This document shows, in pieces, positions 35,234-45,061 of a DNA stretch of 58,914 nt. The translations under genes and the position numbers were made by a program. The DNA is taken from assembly GCA_028727605.1 (NCBI GenBank), contig JAQYOA010000048.1, forward strand, positions 1 through 58,914. Direction: 5' to 3'. The notes below the pieces were generated by a model. The model was not told the origin of the DNA. It saw only the letters and a program-made list of their open reading frames with translations, and searched no databases. This DNA comes from Lachnospiraceae bacterium (lineage in GTDB: Bacteria; Bacillota; Clostridia; Lachnospirales; Lachnospiraceae). The first letter of the stretch is position 1. Each line of letters opens with the position of its first letter.

Positions 35234-36139
35234 TCATCCTTTTTTTGAATCTGTATCTTTATTCTTCTTTCCGCAGCAATAATAAATTCCCCGATACCGC
35301 TCACAGGAATGCTCCAGATCGGTAAAAACCGCATCATGATGCGGCTTCTGCTCCTCCTTTGGCGGCAGCTCCATATAATTGCCGAACGCCATCTTCAGAT
35401 AAATGTCATACCCCACCGGAATCGGAAGACGTTCTTCTTCAAAGGGAACCTCGATGGCCGAGGCAAATATTTTCTTCGGATACTTCCTAAGAATCGCCTG
35501 CGGCGCACACATCTCCGTGATACCATCCACACGGGGGCTGTTGATATCAAACTTTGTGATATAATTTTTCGCATGGTTCCATACAGCGAAGCGCATATTC
35601 TGGGTCGGACAGAGTGCAAGCAGCACTTTTCCAAGATAGTGCATAAATGCACCGTGACGTTCTTTCGACGGGATCACCTGGGTACAGAACAGCTGAAAGA
35701 TTTTTCCTTCTGCGATCTGAAGCTTTCTGGCAAAAAATCCCGGCGCATATCCCTCAATCGGAAGGATATCAAGTGCGACTCCATGGCACAGATCCATATC
35801 CACCTGTTCTTTTTTCACCTGCGTCGTTCTGCTGTCCCGAATATTTGCGAAGGTATGGGCATTGCAGAAACCTTTCTTTGGGTATTCCAGTTTGTAGATC
35901 TTACTCTCCTCCTGGGTATCCCAAAGTTGCAGAAATCTTTCATAATCTTTTCTCGGCATAAAAAAATCCAGATCATCGTCCCACGGAATAAATCCGCCGT
36001 GACGAATCGCTCCGATACATCCGCCTCCGCACAAATAACAGAGAAGGTGATTTCTCTGGCACCAATGGTAAAACATAACCGCCATTTCCAGATTCTTCTT
36101 CTGCAGGGCTTTCAGTTCCATATCCTCTGTATTATACAT
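35234..36139 (-). CDS. LicD-family phosphotransferase
   Basis: A 301-residue protein of the LicD/fukutin nucleotidyltransferase-fold family. In pneumococcus LicD moves phosphocholine from CDP-choline onto sugars, while other members move alditol phosphates. The signature is clear: CIGAIRHGGFIPWDDDLDFFMPRKDYER, with the metal-binding DDDLD. It overlaps the upstream phosphotransferase gene by 8 nt. A second LicD is at 38366. Given licC and licA nearby and TarIJ-like genes further on, the donor could be CDP-choline or a CDP-pentitol. Confidence 0.88.
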   Translation of the reverse strand: MYNTEDMELKALQKKNLEMAVMFYHWCQRNHLLCYLCGGGCIGAIRHGGFIPWDDDLDFFMPRKDYERFLQLWDTQEESKIYKLEYPKKGFCNAHTFANIRDSRTTQVKKEQVDMDLCHGVALDILPIEGYAPGFFARKLQIAEGKIFQLFCTQVIPSKERHGAFMHYLGKVLLALCPTQNMRFAVWNHAKNYITKFDINSPRVDGITEMCAPQAILRKYPKKIFASAIEVPFEEERLPIPVGYDIYLKMAFGNYMELPPKEEQKPHHDAVFTDLEHSCERYRGIYYCCGKKNKDTDSKKG

Positions 36140-37535
36140 TCTGATCCTCTTTCTTTTCTTTGTTTTCGGACAGACTTACGATCTGACCCTCTTCCAGTCC
36201 TTCTGTGCTTTCCTTCATAAACAGAATTTTCACGGTCAGAAGAATCAGTTTCAAATCCTCCAGAATCGAATAACTTTCGATATACATCAGATCCAGTTTC
36301 AGTTTATCATACGCTGTTGTATTGTATTTTCCGTAGATCTGAGCATATCCGGTCAGACCTGCTTTTACTTTCAGCCGGTAAGAAAACTCCGGAATCGTCT
36401 CGCTGTACTCTTCTGCAATTTCCGGACGTTCCGGCCTCGGTCCCACAATACTCATATCACCTTTTATGATATTAATCAGCTGAGGCAGTTCGTCAATCCG
36501 AAGTGCACGGATGACTTTTCCCACAGGTGTGATTCTCGAATCATGTTTTGTCGCAAGACGGGCAACACCGTCCTTTTCCGCATCGACAATCATACTGCGA
36601 AACTTATAAATTTCGAATACCTTTCCGTTTATTGTCAGACGTTTTTGTCTGAAAAAGACAGGACCTCCGTCATAGAGCTTGATGCATACCGCTGTAATCA
36701 GCATAATCGGAGATGCTATGACAAGCATCAAAAGCGATACAATCAGATCCAGTACTCGTTTGCAGAATCGCTGATCCGGTGAAAGGCCGCTGTTTCTGGC
36801 CAGCAGCAGCGGTGTGTCAAAAATATGAAGTGCCTCTGCCTTTCGGATCATCAGATCAGAAAGCTTTGGGGTCATATAAACACGGATCGAGCGGGAATAG
36901 CAATATTTCAGCAGCCGGTTTCGAAGTTCTGAATGAAGATCACCCAGAATGACCCCCTCCTGCCCGTTTTGATCAATCTGACGGTAAAGTTCCTTCTCAC
37001 CGACCGATGCATGTACCTTTGTCTTTACATCATATTTTTCTTTGCGCTGATTCATCTTCCATGCAAGGGAATCCATTTGGTACTCATCGTAGATCAGCAA
37101 AAGCTTTCTCGGCGGAAACAGCCGCGCAAAAAAACGGTCTGACAGAAAGGAAATGATCGCCGATACTGTAAAATCCATCAGCGTCATACAGATCATCGGC
37201 AGAATGTAAGGCATATGTCTCCACAAAAGCATGATTTGAAAATACATCAGTACATTTGTACAAAACGCTGCGATTGCCTGGGAATAGATGATACTGCTTC
37301 CCTTCATATAACCGATTTTCATGCCTCCGTAAATATACATAAAGACCAGCAGAAAGATTCCATAGACAACAACAATCAGTTTATTGCCCTTATCCCAAAA
37401 CGGCTCAATCCAGAGACGTTCTCCATAATAACGGTTCCAAAAAAAAGCAAAAATCAGACATTCCAGAATCAGAATGACTGCCACCGCACAGATCCGCAGT
37501 AAATGTTTGTATTGTTCCCTGTCTCTATTTCTCAT
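36132..37535 (-). CDS. Second undecaprenyl-phosphate sugar phosphotransferase
   Basis: A 467-residue polymer-initiating enzyme. It has four to five N-terminal membrane segments, a modified central domain, a membrane hairpin (FCKRVLDLIVSLLMLVIASP) and the catalytic block FRQKRLT, YKFRSMI, RIDELPQLINIIKGDMSIVGPRPERP and KAGLTGYAQIYGKYNTTA. It differs from the enzyme at 11550 (GYAQIYGKYN versus GWAQVNGYRG), so a different first sugar is possible. The C-terminus ends in a charged tail. It lies in the middle of the LicD operon. Confidence 0.92.
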   Translation of the reverse strand: MRNRDREQYKHLLRICAVAVILILECLIFAFFWNRYYGERLWIEPFWDKGNKLIVVVYGIFLLVFMYIYGGMKIGYMKGSSIIYSQAIAAFCTNVLMYFQIMLLWRHMPYILPMICMTLMDFTVSAIISFLSDRFFARLFPPRKLLLIYDEYQMDSLAWKMNQRKEKYDVKTKVHASVGEKELYRQIDQNGQEGVILGDLHSELRNRLLKYCYSRSIRVYMTPKLSDLMIRKAEALHIFDTPLLLARNSGLSPDQRFCKRVLDLIVSLLMLVIASPIMLITAVCIKLYDGGPVFFRQKRLTINGKVFEIYKFRSMIVDAEKDGVARLATKHDSRITPVGKVIRALRIDELPQLINIIKGDMSIVGPRPERPEIAEEYSETIPEFSYRLKVKAGLTGYAQIYGKYNTTAYDKLKLDLMYIESYSILEDLKLILLTVKILFMKESTEGLEEGQIVSLSENKEKKEDQNV

Positions 37536-37571
37536 ATGGACTTTCCTCTCTTCGTATATCTGCCCGTTCCG

Positions 37572-38321
37572 TTATGCCTTCCGATATGCCTTCGCATACT
37601 TTTTCAATCCATTCCATGCGTAACAGAAAAAATAACCGACTGCCCGAACCCGCCCGATTCCAAGATGACGGTACACCTGATACGTCATACCGGCGGAGTG
37701 AAATTTGTTTCCGGATTTACCGCTGCTGCTCACATAATATTTCAGCAGCGGTTCCGCAATGCCGCATGCCGTCCTGTACTTTCTAAGGATACGCAGCCAG
37801 CATAAATAATCTTCATGACACTCATCTTTTTCCATCGGGAATTCCAAAAGGACACTTTTCTTTGCCAGAACAGAAGAACAATTGATCACATTCCCCAAAA
37901 GAAGCTGCTGATAAGTAATCTTCTCATTAACGGGAATTACCTTTCCGGATGGCGCTCCTTTTTCGTCCACAAGCTCCCTCCCGGTACAGCAGAGTACCTC
38001 ACCGGTACTCTCCATGAGCCTTTGCTGTTTTTCCAGTTTATCGGCAGCCCAGTAATCATCCGCGTCAAGAAATGCAATATATTCACCTGACGCAGCAGCC
38101 ACACCGCGATTCCTGCTGGCTGATACTCCCAGATTTTCTTCATTTTTCAGATACCGCACTCTTTTTTCATTTGCATATTTTCTCATCACAAGTTCTGTCT
38201 CATCACTGGAAGCGTCATCAATCACCAGAATTTCCAGCGGAACTTGCTGAAGCAATGCAGAATCGACTGCCCGGCAAATTGTTTTTGCGCTGTTATAGGC
38301 AGGAATTACCACTGATACCAT
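37572..38321 (-). CDS. Family 2 glycosyltransferase
   Basis: A 249-residue compact GT2. It shows SVVIPAYNSAKTICRAVDS, LVIDDASSDET, LGVSASRNRGV and the metal motif AFLDADDYW. The acceptor-side block is CHEDYLCWLRI. I use the internal ATG at 38321, preceded by AGAGGATAAAT, rather than the ORF-track ATG. It lies between a LicD gene and the initiating phosphotransferase. The sugar specificity cannot be inferred. Confidence 0.87.
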   Translation of the reverse strand: MVSVVIPAYNSAKTICRAVDSALLQQVPLEILVIDDASSDETELVMRKYANEKRVRYLKNEENLGVSASRNRGVAAASGEYIAFLDADDYWAADKLEKQQRLMESTGEVLCCTGRELVDEKGAPSGKVIPVNEKITYQQLLLGNVINCSSVLAKKSVLLEFPMEKDECHEDYLCWLRILRKYRTACGIAEPLLKYYVSSSGKSGNKFHSAGMTYQVYRHLGIGRVRAVGYFFCYAWNGLKKYAKAYRKA

Positions 38322-38365
38322 ATTTATCCTCTTTTGCATCTTTTTTGCTCTGCAGCCTCATAGCA

Positions 38366-39178
38366 TTACAGCCACCAGGCATCCGACTCGTGCTTGGGTA
38401 CCCTCTCTTCCACCGGAGGAAGTTTCCTGTAATCACCGTATAGTGTATGAAGATAGGTCTCATATCCAATGGGTGCGTTAATCAGATGCCCCTCAAACGG
38501 CAGTCGAATCTGTTTTTCGACTGCTTCTTTCGGAATCACATCGCTTTTCCGATATCCTCCGCACATACAGGCAACATAATCAGATCCCAATACCGGGTAC
38601 TTTTTGCATTCTTTTTCGATTTTTTGAAGAATTCTTTCTTTTCCATAGCATTTTCGGATCGCCCACTTACACCATTTCATCACCGTACCTTTCTGTCCTT
38701 TCAGGGTTTCCCGGTAGGTACGAAATGCATTGAGCCTCTGACTTTCCAGAAACATCAGACCGTCCAGATGTTTTTCGTATTCTTTTGTTCCCCGCTTTGG
38801 CAGACCGTCATAGGGAAAAATATCAATAAACACTCCCGTATCCACAGAGCCTGCAAAATGCTCTTTTAAGCTTGTTCCGGTATGCACGATTTTTCCGTAG
38901 GCCAGACAGTATCCTTTCGTATTTCTGTGATTGATCAGACGATACGGATTGCCGGAATCGGAATTGACAATCTTTTCCAGCTTTTCATAGTCTCCCCGCG
39001 GCATCCATACATCCACATCATCATCCCACGGAATAAACCCCTGATGCCGGATCAGACCAAGCAGAGTGCCGTCTGCTGCAAAATAAGTCAGGTTATTCTC
39101 CAGGCAGACCTCATCAAGATAGAGCAGCAATGTGAGTGCAATATCCTGTAATTCCTTCAATTCTGTAATTTTGCGCAT
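38366..39178 (-). CDS. LicD-family phosphotransferase
   Basis: A 270-residue classical LicD protein, very close in layout to pneumococcal LicD1/LicD2. It begins ITELKELQDIALTLLLYLDEVC, followed by YFAADGTLLGLIRHQGFIPWDD, DVDVWMPRGDYE, and the C-terminal FEGHLINAPIGYETYLHTLYGDYRKLPP. This is the stronger candidate for the phosphocholine transferase. It is 21 nt downstream of the GT4 that heads the operon. Choline kinase and CTP:phosphocholine cytidylyltransferase genes lie about 6 kb away. Confidence 0.92.
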   Translation of the reverse strand: MRKITELKELQDIALTLLLYLDEVCLENNLTYFAADGTLLGLIRHQGFIPWDDDVDVWMPRGDYEKLEKIVNSDSGNPYRLINHRNTKGYCLAYGKIVHTGTSLKEHFAGSVDTGVFIDIFPYDGLPKRGTKEYEKHLDGLMFLESQRLNAFRTYRETLKGQKGTVMKWCKWAIRKCYGKERILQKIEKECKKYPVLGSDYVACMCGGYRKSDVIPKEAVEKQIRLPFEGHLINAPIGYETYLHTLYGDYRKLPPVEERVPKHESDAWWL

Positions 39179-39199
39179 AACTTCTTTTATACTCCCTTT

Positions 39200-40261
39200 T
39201 TATATCCCAAGCAGCAGTTCTTTCCACATTTCTCCAATATGACTGCTGTGATAATATGCAGCGCGTTTTTTTGCTTCCTTCCCCATGGCTGTCAGCTTTT
39301 CCCGACGCTCCATCAAATCTCCCATTGCTTTGGCCAGTTCCGGGACATTTCCGTATTCCACAAATGCCATCGAATCCGAAGTTCCTGCCATTTCACGCAG
39401 CTGAAACATCTCAAACGCCACAATCGGCACTCCGCATTCCAGCGCTTCCAATGCCGTCATCGGAAAACCTTCATATCCGTTTCTCGACGGCATAACGAGA
39501 AAAGAGGCCTCCAGCAGCTGTTCCTTCACATTTTTCTGATATCCGGCAAACTCTGTCCTGTCCGCGATACCAAGCTCTTTTGCCTGCTTTTCCAGGCTTT
39601 CTCTGGTAACCCCATCCCCAATCAGACGCAGCTTCCAGCCGGGATACTGCCCCGCAATCTGTGCAAAAGCCTCCAAAAGCAAATCATATCCCTTCACTCT
39701 CTCCATTCTCCCGACGGCGACAATTCGTTTCTGATCCAGCCGGCTTTGTTCCGGAATTTCGAAAGAGACTGCATTTGGCAGGACTGCTGTATTTTTGATC
39801 CCATGTTTTCTATAATAGGAAGCGCATTCCTCCGTCAGCACCACCAGACGATCCGCTTTTCTGTACATCAAAAGGTTCAAAAGCTTTCTCTTCCATGTAT
39901 AATAATAGACAGAATTGTGCTCCGTTGCAATCCATTTGACCGATTTGGCAAGACGCGGCATCAAAACCGCCATCAGCTGCGCCAGATAAAGATGAAATGT
40001 AAAGATATAATCATAGCTGTTTCCAGACCGCAGCAGATATTCTTTCACAAATTTTTTTCCCTCTTTCAGACCGTTCCTTTTTCCGTGAATCACACGTACT
40101 TTTTCACTTAAGGTGAAAAAGGCGGATGTTTCTTCCGAATATAGGGAAAGGATATCTACATTCCATGAGAAAGTCTCCGTAAAATACCTGCTTAATATCG
40201 CGATGACACGCTCAATTCCACCCACCTGATTCACATCATAGGTAATAAAACAGATTTTCAT
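39200..40261 (-). CDS. Family 4 glycosyltransferase
   Basis: A 353-residue GT-B enzyme and first gene of the LicD operon. The N-terminal domain has FITYDVNQVGGIERVIAIL. The C-terminal donor domain has VAVGRMERVKGYDLLLEAF, LRLIGDG, FAGYQKNVKE and PSRNGYEGFPMTALEALECG with the EX7E signature. AAGGAG precedes the ATG and a consensus promoter is 53 nt upstream. It acts in the cytoplasm on lipid-linked sugar; the donor is unknown. Confidence 0.9.
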   Translation of the reverse strand: MKICFITYDVNQVGGIERVIAILSRYFTETFSWNVDILSLYSEETSAFFTLSEKVRVIHGKRNGLKEGKKFVKEYLLRSGNSYDYIFTFHLYLAQLMAVLMPRLAKSVKWIATEHNSVYYYTWKRKLLNLLMYRKADRLVVLTEECASYYRKHGIKNTAVLPNAVSFEIPEQSRLDQKRIVAVGRMERVKGYDLLLEAFAQIAGQYPGWKLRLIGDGVTRESLEKQAKELGIADRTEFAGYQKNVKEQLLEASFLVMPSRNGYEGFPMTALEALECGVPIVAFEMFQLREMAGTSDSMAFVEYGNVPELAKAMGDLMERREKLTAMGKEAKKRAAYYHSSHIGEMWKELLLGI

Positions 40262-40313
40262 GCTTCTCCTTCCTGTCGATCCAAGATCCTCTCATTCATT
40301 TGTTTGTGTTATC

Positions 40314-40342
40314 TTTATAGCACATCTGTATGTTCTTGTCAA
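40314..40342 (-). promoter_or_regulatory. Promoter of the LicD polysaccharide operon
   Basis: On the minus strand TTGACA, 17 nt, TATAAA. It drives ten consecutive minus-strand genes down to the 31527-31587 terminator. Confidence 0.75.
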
Positions 40343-40366
40343 ACCAGCGGATTGCCAAGGAATGTT

Positions 40367-40395
40367 TTGACATTTCAAGGCAAATGTGCTTTAAT
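40367..40395 (+). promoter_or_regulatory. Promoter of the Pce-like gene
   Basis: TTGACA, 17 nt, TTTAAT, ending 47 nt before the ATG. Its -35 lies 25 bp from the -35 of the divergent LicD operon promoter, so the two could be co-regulated. Confidence 0.72.
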
Positions 40396-40442
40396 AGCTG
40401 TTGAGAAACTATACAAACTGAATCATCGAGAGGAGTTATGAT

Positions 40443-42713
40443 ATGCATCGCAGCATTTTTCACAGCCTGAAACGTCCTGTTTTGTCCGGCGCTGTGATTC
40501 TTCTTGGGGCCTTTTCCCTTCTTTCCGCTCCCGAAACAGCTTCTGCTGCCACTGGTACAGCGAAAATTCACGTACTCACACTCCCTGGAAATACAACAGC
40601 TGTTCTTTTGGAAAGCAAAGATAAATACGGTCAGAAAGTTTTCGGTATGGTGGATTCCGGCGAAGACTGGGATTACCCGGACGGATCGGATGAACGCTAT
40701 CCCAAACGCAGCGGAATCATTACCAATGAAGGTTATGATCAGGAAGTTCTGGACTATTTGGACTCGGTAGGAGTCACTTCTTATAATCTTGAGTTTTATG
40801 TCGCAACCCATCCTCACAGTGATCATATCGGCACTGCAGACACCATTATTCGCAATTACAGCCCCGAACGAGTCTATCTTCTGGATTATCAGGATTCCTA
40901 TATATCCGATGAAACCCGCCTGTGGGATAATCTCTATGTCTACGATCAGACAGTTCAGGCAGCCAGTGAGACTTCCGGTGTCACTTTAATTTCTCATCTG
41001 GATCCCAATGCTTCTTCCGCAGAAGACGGAAATCCCAGTTTTTCACTTGGATATTTTGATATACAGATTGTCAATTATGACGAGGATTTTCTGACAAAGC
41101 CAAAAGAGGATGTCAACCAGTTCTGTCTCGGTGTCATTGCAACGGCGAACAACCATCGGGCTTTCCTTTCCAGTGACATTGACAACACAGAGAAAAACGG
41201 TTCCACTCCGGGCGATCTGGATAAGATTCTGGCAGATTACAATTTATCTGATATTGATCTTGTCACCGCAAATCATCACGGATATGACAATGCGATGGAT
41301 ACGGATTATCTGAAGAGTATCAGTGCAGATTATTTCGTCCAGCCTGGCTATTTCCGTCTCCTTCAGGAGGATAAAATCTCTCTTCTGTCCCAGATGAACT
41401 CAAGGATTTTTTCCACGACCGCTTACACTGATTCTGTTTCGGCTATTATCGTGGATTTTTCCGCATCGAATGTGACCTCCAATGTGGATGACACCTATAT
41501 TATTTATGAAAACTACAGCAGTGAACTGTGTGCCTACTATGACGGCCTGCCCTATCACGGCTTTTTCACTTTGAACGGGGACAAGTATTACTCCGACGAG
41601 GACGGTATTCTGCTGCGCAATACCAACTGGCTGGATACCTCCACAAACACAGAATACACCTTTGACGAAGACGGCCGAATTATCAGTGAAAAAACGCCCC
41701 TTGGCTGGGAAAAGAAAGACGGTAAATGGTATTATCCTTATTCTGACGGAACTTACCACACCGGATGGCTCTCCTATGACGGCAGCCTCTATTACCTGGA
41801 TGAAGACGGTGTCATGGCAACAGGATGGTATGAGATCGACGATAACTGGTATCTGTTTGCCGACTGGGGCGGAATGCTGACCGGATGGCAAAAATACGAT
41901 AATGAGTGGTATTATCTGGACACGGATACCGGCATTATGTATCACAGTGGATGGCATCCGGATCCAAGAGACGGTACCATGTACTACTTTTATTCCTGGG
42001 GCGGCATTGCCAAAAGCAAGACCCTTACCCTCTCCGGACATCAGATCCGTTTCCTGAGCTGGGGCGGTGTGTCCGGTGAGGCATTTATCCGAATGAACAA
42101 CAACTGGTATCTGGTTCGCAATTACGTCTGTGTACAGGGGAGCGGCTGGCAGAAAGTTTCCGGTGAATGGTACTATCTGAATGATAACGGCACTCTAAAA
42201 ACCAGCGAATCTTTTCTCTATGACGGCAGCCGGTATTTTGTCAACGATTCCGGAAAAATGTATCATGATCAATGGATTGACTGGAATGACAATCGCTACT
42301 ATGTCACCAGTTGGGGCGGTGCGCTGACAAATCAGTGGTTCCAGTTCCAGAGCAAATGGTATTTTCTGAACGAAGACGGAACCATGAAACGAAAAGAATC
42401 TTTCATTTATGATGAGAATCTGTACTTTGTGAACGATTCCGGTGTCATGTATTCCGATCAGTGGGTACACTGGGATGAAGACTGGTATTACGTAAAAAGC
42501 TGGGGCGGTGCAATGCGCAATGAATGGCTCCATACGAAAGACGGAAAATGGTATTATCTGGATGATGACTGTACCATGGTAACCGGATGGAAAATCATCA
42601 ACGGAAAGACCTATTATTTCGATGAGGACGGAGCAAGAGTGACCGAAACTCAGACGATCGATGGTGTTACTTATACTTTTGACCGCAACGGAGTTCTGAC
42701 AGAGCAGGAATAA
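40443..42713 (+). CDS. Secreted metallo-beta-lactamase-fold phosphorylcholine esterase-like protein with choline-binding-type repeats
   Basis: A 756-residue exported protein. The signal peptide ends near ETASAATG. Residues about 35-360 form a metallo-beta-lactamase domain with ATHPHSDHIGTAD (HxHxDH, near 122), SSDIDNTEKNG and TANHHGYDNA. From about 370 to the end run around fifteen aromatic-glycine repeats such as GWLSYDGSLYYLDEDGVM and GWQKYDNEWYYLD. This is the layout of pneumococcal Pce/CbpE, which removes phosphocholine from teichoic acid. LicD, LicC, LicA and a BCCT transporter lie next to it. Some repeats are degenerate (WGGxxxx). Confidence 0.86.
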   Translation: MHRSIFHSLKRPVLSGAVILLGAFSLLSAPETASAATGTAKIHVLTLPGNTTAVLLESKDKYGQKVFGMVDSGEDWDYPDGSDERYPKRSGIITNEGYDQEVLDYLDSVGVTSYNLEFYVATHPHSDHIGTADTIIRNYSPERVYLLDYQDSYISDETRLWDNLYVYDQTVQAASETSGVTLISHLDPNASSAEDGNPSFSLGYFDIQIVNYDEDFLTKPKEDVNQFCLGVIATANNHRAFLSSDIDNTEKNGSTPGDLDKILADYNLSDIDLVTANHHGYDNAMDTDYLKSISADYFVQPGYFRLLQEDKISLLSQMNSRIFSTTAYTDSVSAIIVDFSASNVTSNVDDTYIIYENYSSELCAYYDGLPYHGFFTLNGDKYYSDEDGILLRNTNWLDTSTNTEYTFDEDGRIISEKTPLGWEKKDGKWYYPYSDGTYHTGWLSYDGSLYYLDEDGVMATGWYEIDDNWYLFADWGGMLTGWQKYDNEWYYLDTDTGIMYHSGWHPDPRDGTMYYFYSWGGIAKSKTLTLSGHQIRFLSWGGVSGEAFIRMNNNWYLVRNYVCVQGSGWQKVSGEWYYLNDNGTLKTSESFLYDGSRYFVNDSGKMYHDQWIDWNDNRYYVTSWGGALTNQWFQFQSKWYFLNEDGTMKRKESFIYDENLYFVNDSGVMYSDQWVHWDEDWYYVKSWGGAMRNEWLHTKDGKWYYLDDDCTMVTGWKIINGKTYYFDEDGARVTETQTIDGVTYTFDRNGVLTEQE

Positions 42714-42715
42714 AG

Positions 42716-42768
42716 GAAAGACGGCATCTTATGGCCACCAAATTGTTGGTCATAGGATGCCGTCTTTC
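42716..42768. terminator. Bidirectional terminator between the Pce-like gene and the BCCT gene
   Basis: Arms GAAAGACGGCATC/GATGCCGTCTTTC, extended by TATGGCCA/TTGGTCATA with mismatches. It is a very stable hairpin 3 nt after the stop codon and fits both converging genes. Confidence 0.9.
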
Positions 42769-42790
42769 TATGCTACTTTTCTTCCCTTCC

Positions 42791-44338
42791 CTATTTCATA
42801 TCTTTCATATCTTTCACATCATTTCCGGCATCCTTCAGGAAAGATGCCACAATCAAAATCAACAATATGCCGATGGGAAAAGCTGCAATAATTGAGACGG
42901 ACTGAAGACTGTACATGGAATTCTCGGAAAAAATCAGAGCGATGGGAAGCAGTATAAAGAGAACTGCCCAGAACGTCCTCACTTTTTTATCCGGCTCCGT
43001 ATCTACGGGAAGTTTTTTGTAAGAATAAGCGGAAACAACCATAGTCAATGCATCAAAGGTCGTTGAATAAAACGCAATCATCGTGATAACAAGAAGCAAA
43101 AGCCCAATCCGGTTAATGGGAAGCGTATCAAAAATTTTAAGAATCGCCTCGGCATAATTGCCTCCGGATGCAATCTCTCCGGAAACAGCAACTCCATGCT
43201 TTAACTCCTGTGCCATTCCATAGTTCCCAAGGATAATAAAAGAGGTATAGGTTCCCGCAAGCCCCCAGGCATAGCCTCCAAGAACCGTATTGCGCACGGT
43301 TCTTCCCCGGCTGATTTTCCCGATAAAAAACGGGGTTGCCACACACCAGACCATCCAATAGGCCCAATAATAAATGGTCCAGTTCTGAGGAAACGAGGTT
43401 TCCCGTAACGGGTCCATCCAGGTTGCCATACCGACAAAATTCTGAATCAGATTGCCAATGGCGGAGAAACCGGTCTCCAGAATGTAACGCGCCTCACCTC
43501 CGCCAATCAAAACATAAAGCAGTAATGCGAAAAAAAGCCAGGAACAGCAGGCTGCCAGTTTCGAAACACCCTTCATTCCAAACCAGACGGTCAGGGTATA
43601 TATCGCGGCAATCACGAGCAGAATCAGGATCGTCAGCCCGGTTCCGCTCTTCAGGCCGAATACTTTTCCCACAGCTGCCGAGAGAAGGGGCGTCGCCAAC
43701 GAAAAGGTGGTGGCTGTTCCAGCCAGCAATGCAAAAATTGCCAGCAAATCAATCAGTTTTCCCGGCACACCATCCACAAGATTTCCGAGAATCGGGCGGC
43801 ATCCTTCCGAAAATTTCTGTTTCTCTCTTCCACGCACATGAAGCATAAAACCAAAAGCCACTGCCAGAACAATATAAAAACTCCATGCAATCGGTCCCCA
43901 GTGAAACAGGGGATAGGTGGACGCCCACTTCTGGATCCCTCCCATCGCTTCGATCTGCGGTTCCCCCGCGTAAAGTGCCCATTCGCAAAAAGAGTAGAAC
44001 AGGATATCCGCTGCCATGGTAGAGGTAAAAATCATCATTCCCCAACGTAAAGAGGAATACTGCGGTTTCTCATCCTCTTTCCCGAGACGGATCCTGCCAT
44101 ACTTTGAAAATGCAAAATAAATGGAACATCCAAACATTCCGACTCCAAGCACGGCATAATACAGACCACAATCGTCTCCGAGGAAGCCCCGGATCCCATC
44201 CAGCAGTTCTGCAGACTGGTCCGGAACTGTCACAAAGAAAATACAAAGTACTGCAATGACACATAAAGGGATCCATATGGATGCCCAGTCGATTTGTGTT
44301 TTCCATTCCGCCGCCCCCTTTTTCTTATCCCGTCTCAT
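42791..44338 (-). CDS. BCCT-family transporter, probably choline uptake
   Basis: A 515-residue carrier with about 12 membrane helices. The betaine/choline/carnitine transporter core is seen in FYSFCEWALYAGEP, WGPIAWSFY and the conserved WTIYYWAYWMVWC...FIGKISRGRTVRN. It is the third gene of the licCA-licC operon, 3 nt after licC, which points to choline as substrate. Pneumococcus uses the unrelated permease LicB in this place, so this is a replacement by a different transporter class. Specificity for choline rather than carnitine or betaine is inferred from context. Confidence 0.88.
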   Translation of the reverse strand: MRRDKKKGAAEWKTQIDWASIWIPLCVIAVLCIFFVTVPDQSAELLDGIRGFLGDDCGLYYAVLGVGMFGCSIYFAFSKYGRIRLGKEDEKPQYSSLRWGMMIFTSTMAADILFYSFCEWALYAGEPQIEAMGGIQKWASTYPLFHWGPIAWSFYIVLAVAFGFMLHVRGREKQKFSEGCRPILGNLVDGVPGKLIDLLAIFALLAGTATTFSLATPLLSAAVGKVFGLKSGTGLTILILLVIAAIYTLTVWFGMKGVSKLAACCSWLFFALLLYVLIGGGEARYILETGFSAIGNLIQNFVGMATWMDPLRETSFPQNWTIYYWAYWMVWCVATPFFIGKISRGRTVRNTVLGGYAWGLAGTYTSFIILGNYGMAQELKHGVAVSGEIASGGNYAEAILKIFDTLPINRIGLLLLVITMIAFYSTTFDALTMVVSAYSYKKLPVDTEPDKKVRTFWAVLFILLPIALIFSENSMYSLQSVSIIAAFPIGILLILIVASFLKDAGNDVKDMKDMK

Positions 44339-44341
44339 CTC

Positions 44342-45061
44342 TCATATCCTTTCCGGCATTTTGCGATAGCTTTGATCCAGCTTCACCAGATCCTCCATAC
44401 TGTCAACTTCCATCAGATCCCCCGGCTGCATTTCTCTGATCCCAAGCTGATATTCTTTTGGATAACAAAAAAGTGCCACATCGTCCCAGTAAACAGCAGT
44501 ATTTTTCTTTTGTTCAAATTCAATCTCCAGATGGCGTTTCAGTCGTCTGCCGTCTTCCCGGTTCCATCGTGAAATACTGTACAGCTGCCAGCCATGGGAA
44601 CCTCCCGTACGGCTGCATCCGGTTACGATTCCATTTTGAACCTCAAGCACCCATTCGTCGGTCGTCTGATCTGTCCATACACAGTTGTATCCGGATCGTT
44701 CGAATTCCGGAGACAGGATTTCCTCCCGGTAAATGATCTGATCCCCATCCAGGATCATGACATCCTCCAGATGTTCCCTTGCCGCATACAAAGATGAAAT
44801 ATTATTGCAGGTATCATACCATGGATTTTCAATCAGGGTAATTCCCTCATATTCTTCCGTGAGGCTCAAAAACTGCTCTTTTTTATATCCCACTACCACA
44901 TAGATTTCCGTGATCCCATTCCTGTTCAGCCCACGGATCACCGTATCAATCATCCGAATGCCGTTGACTTTCACCAGCGGCTTTGGCGTTTCCAGTGTCA
45001 CCGGACGCAGACGATTTCCGATCCCGGCTGCCATAATAATCGCACGTTTTACTCTGAACAT
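44342..45061 (-). CDS. licC: Nucleotidyltransferase, LicC-like CTP:phosphocholine cytidylyltransferase
   Basis: A 239-residue protein with the nucleotidyltransferase signature IIMAAGIGNRLRPVTLETPKPLVKV, then YVVVGYKKEQF, NPWYDTCNNISSLYAAR, the metal motif MILDGDQII and YWDDVALFCYP. These fit LicC, which makes CDP-choline from phosphocholine and CTP. The ATG at 45061 directly follows AGGAGGAGG; the ORF-track start is eight codons upstream. It overlaps the upstream licCA fusion gene by 13 nt. Confidence 0.85.
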   Translation of the reverse strand: MFRVKRAIIMAAGIGNRLRPVTLETPKPLVKVNGIRMIDTVIRGLNRNGITEIYVVVGYKKEQFLSLTEEYEGITLIENPWYDTCNNISSLYAAREHLEDVMILDGDQIIYREEILSPEFERSGYNCVWTDQTTDEWVLEVQNGIVTGCSRTGGSHGWQLYSISRWNREDGRRLKRHLEIEFEQKKNTAVYWDDVALFCYPKEYQLGIREMQPGDLMEVDSMEDLVKLDQSYRKMPERI

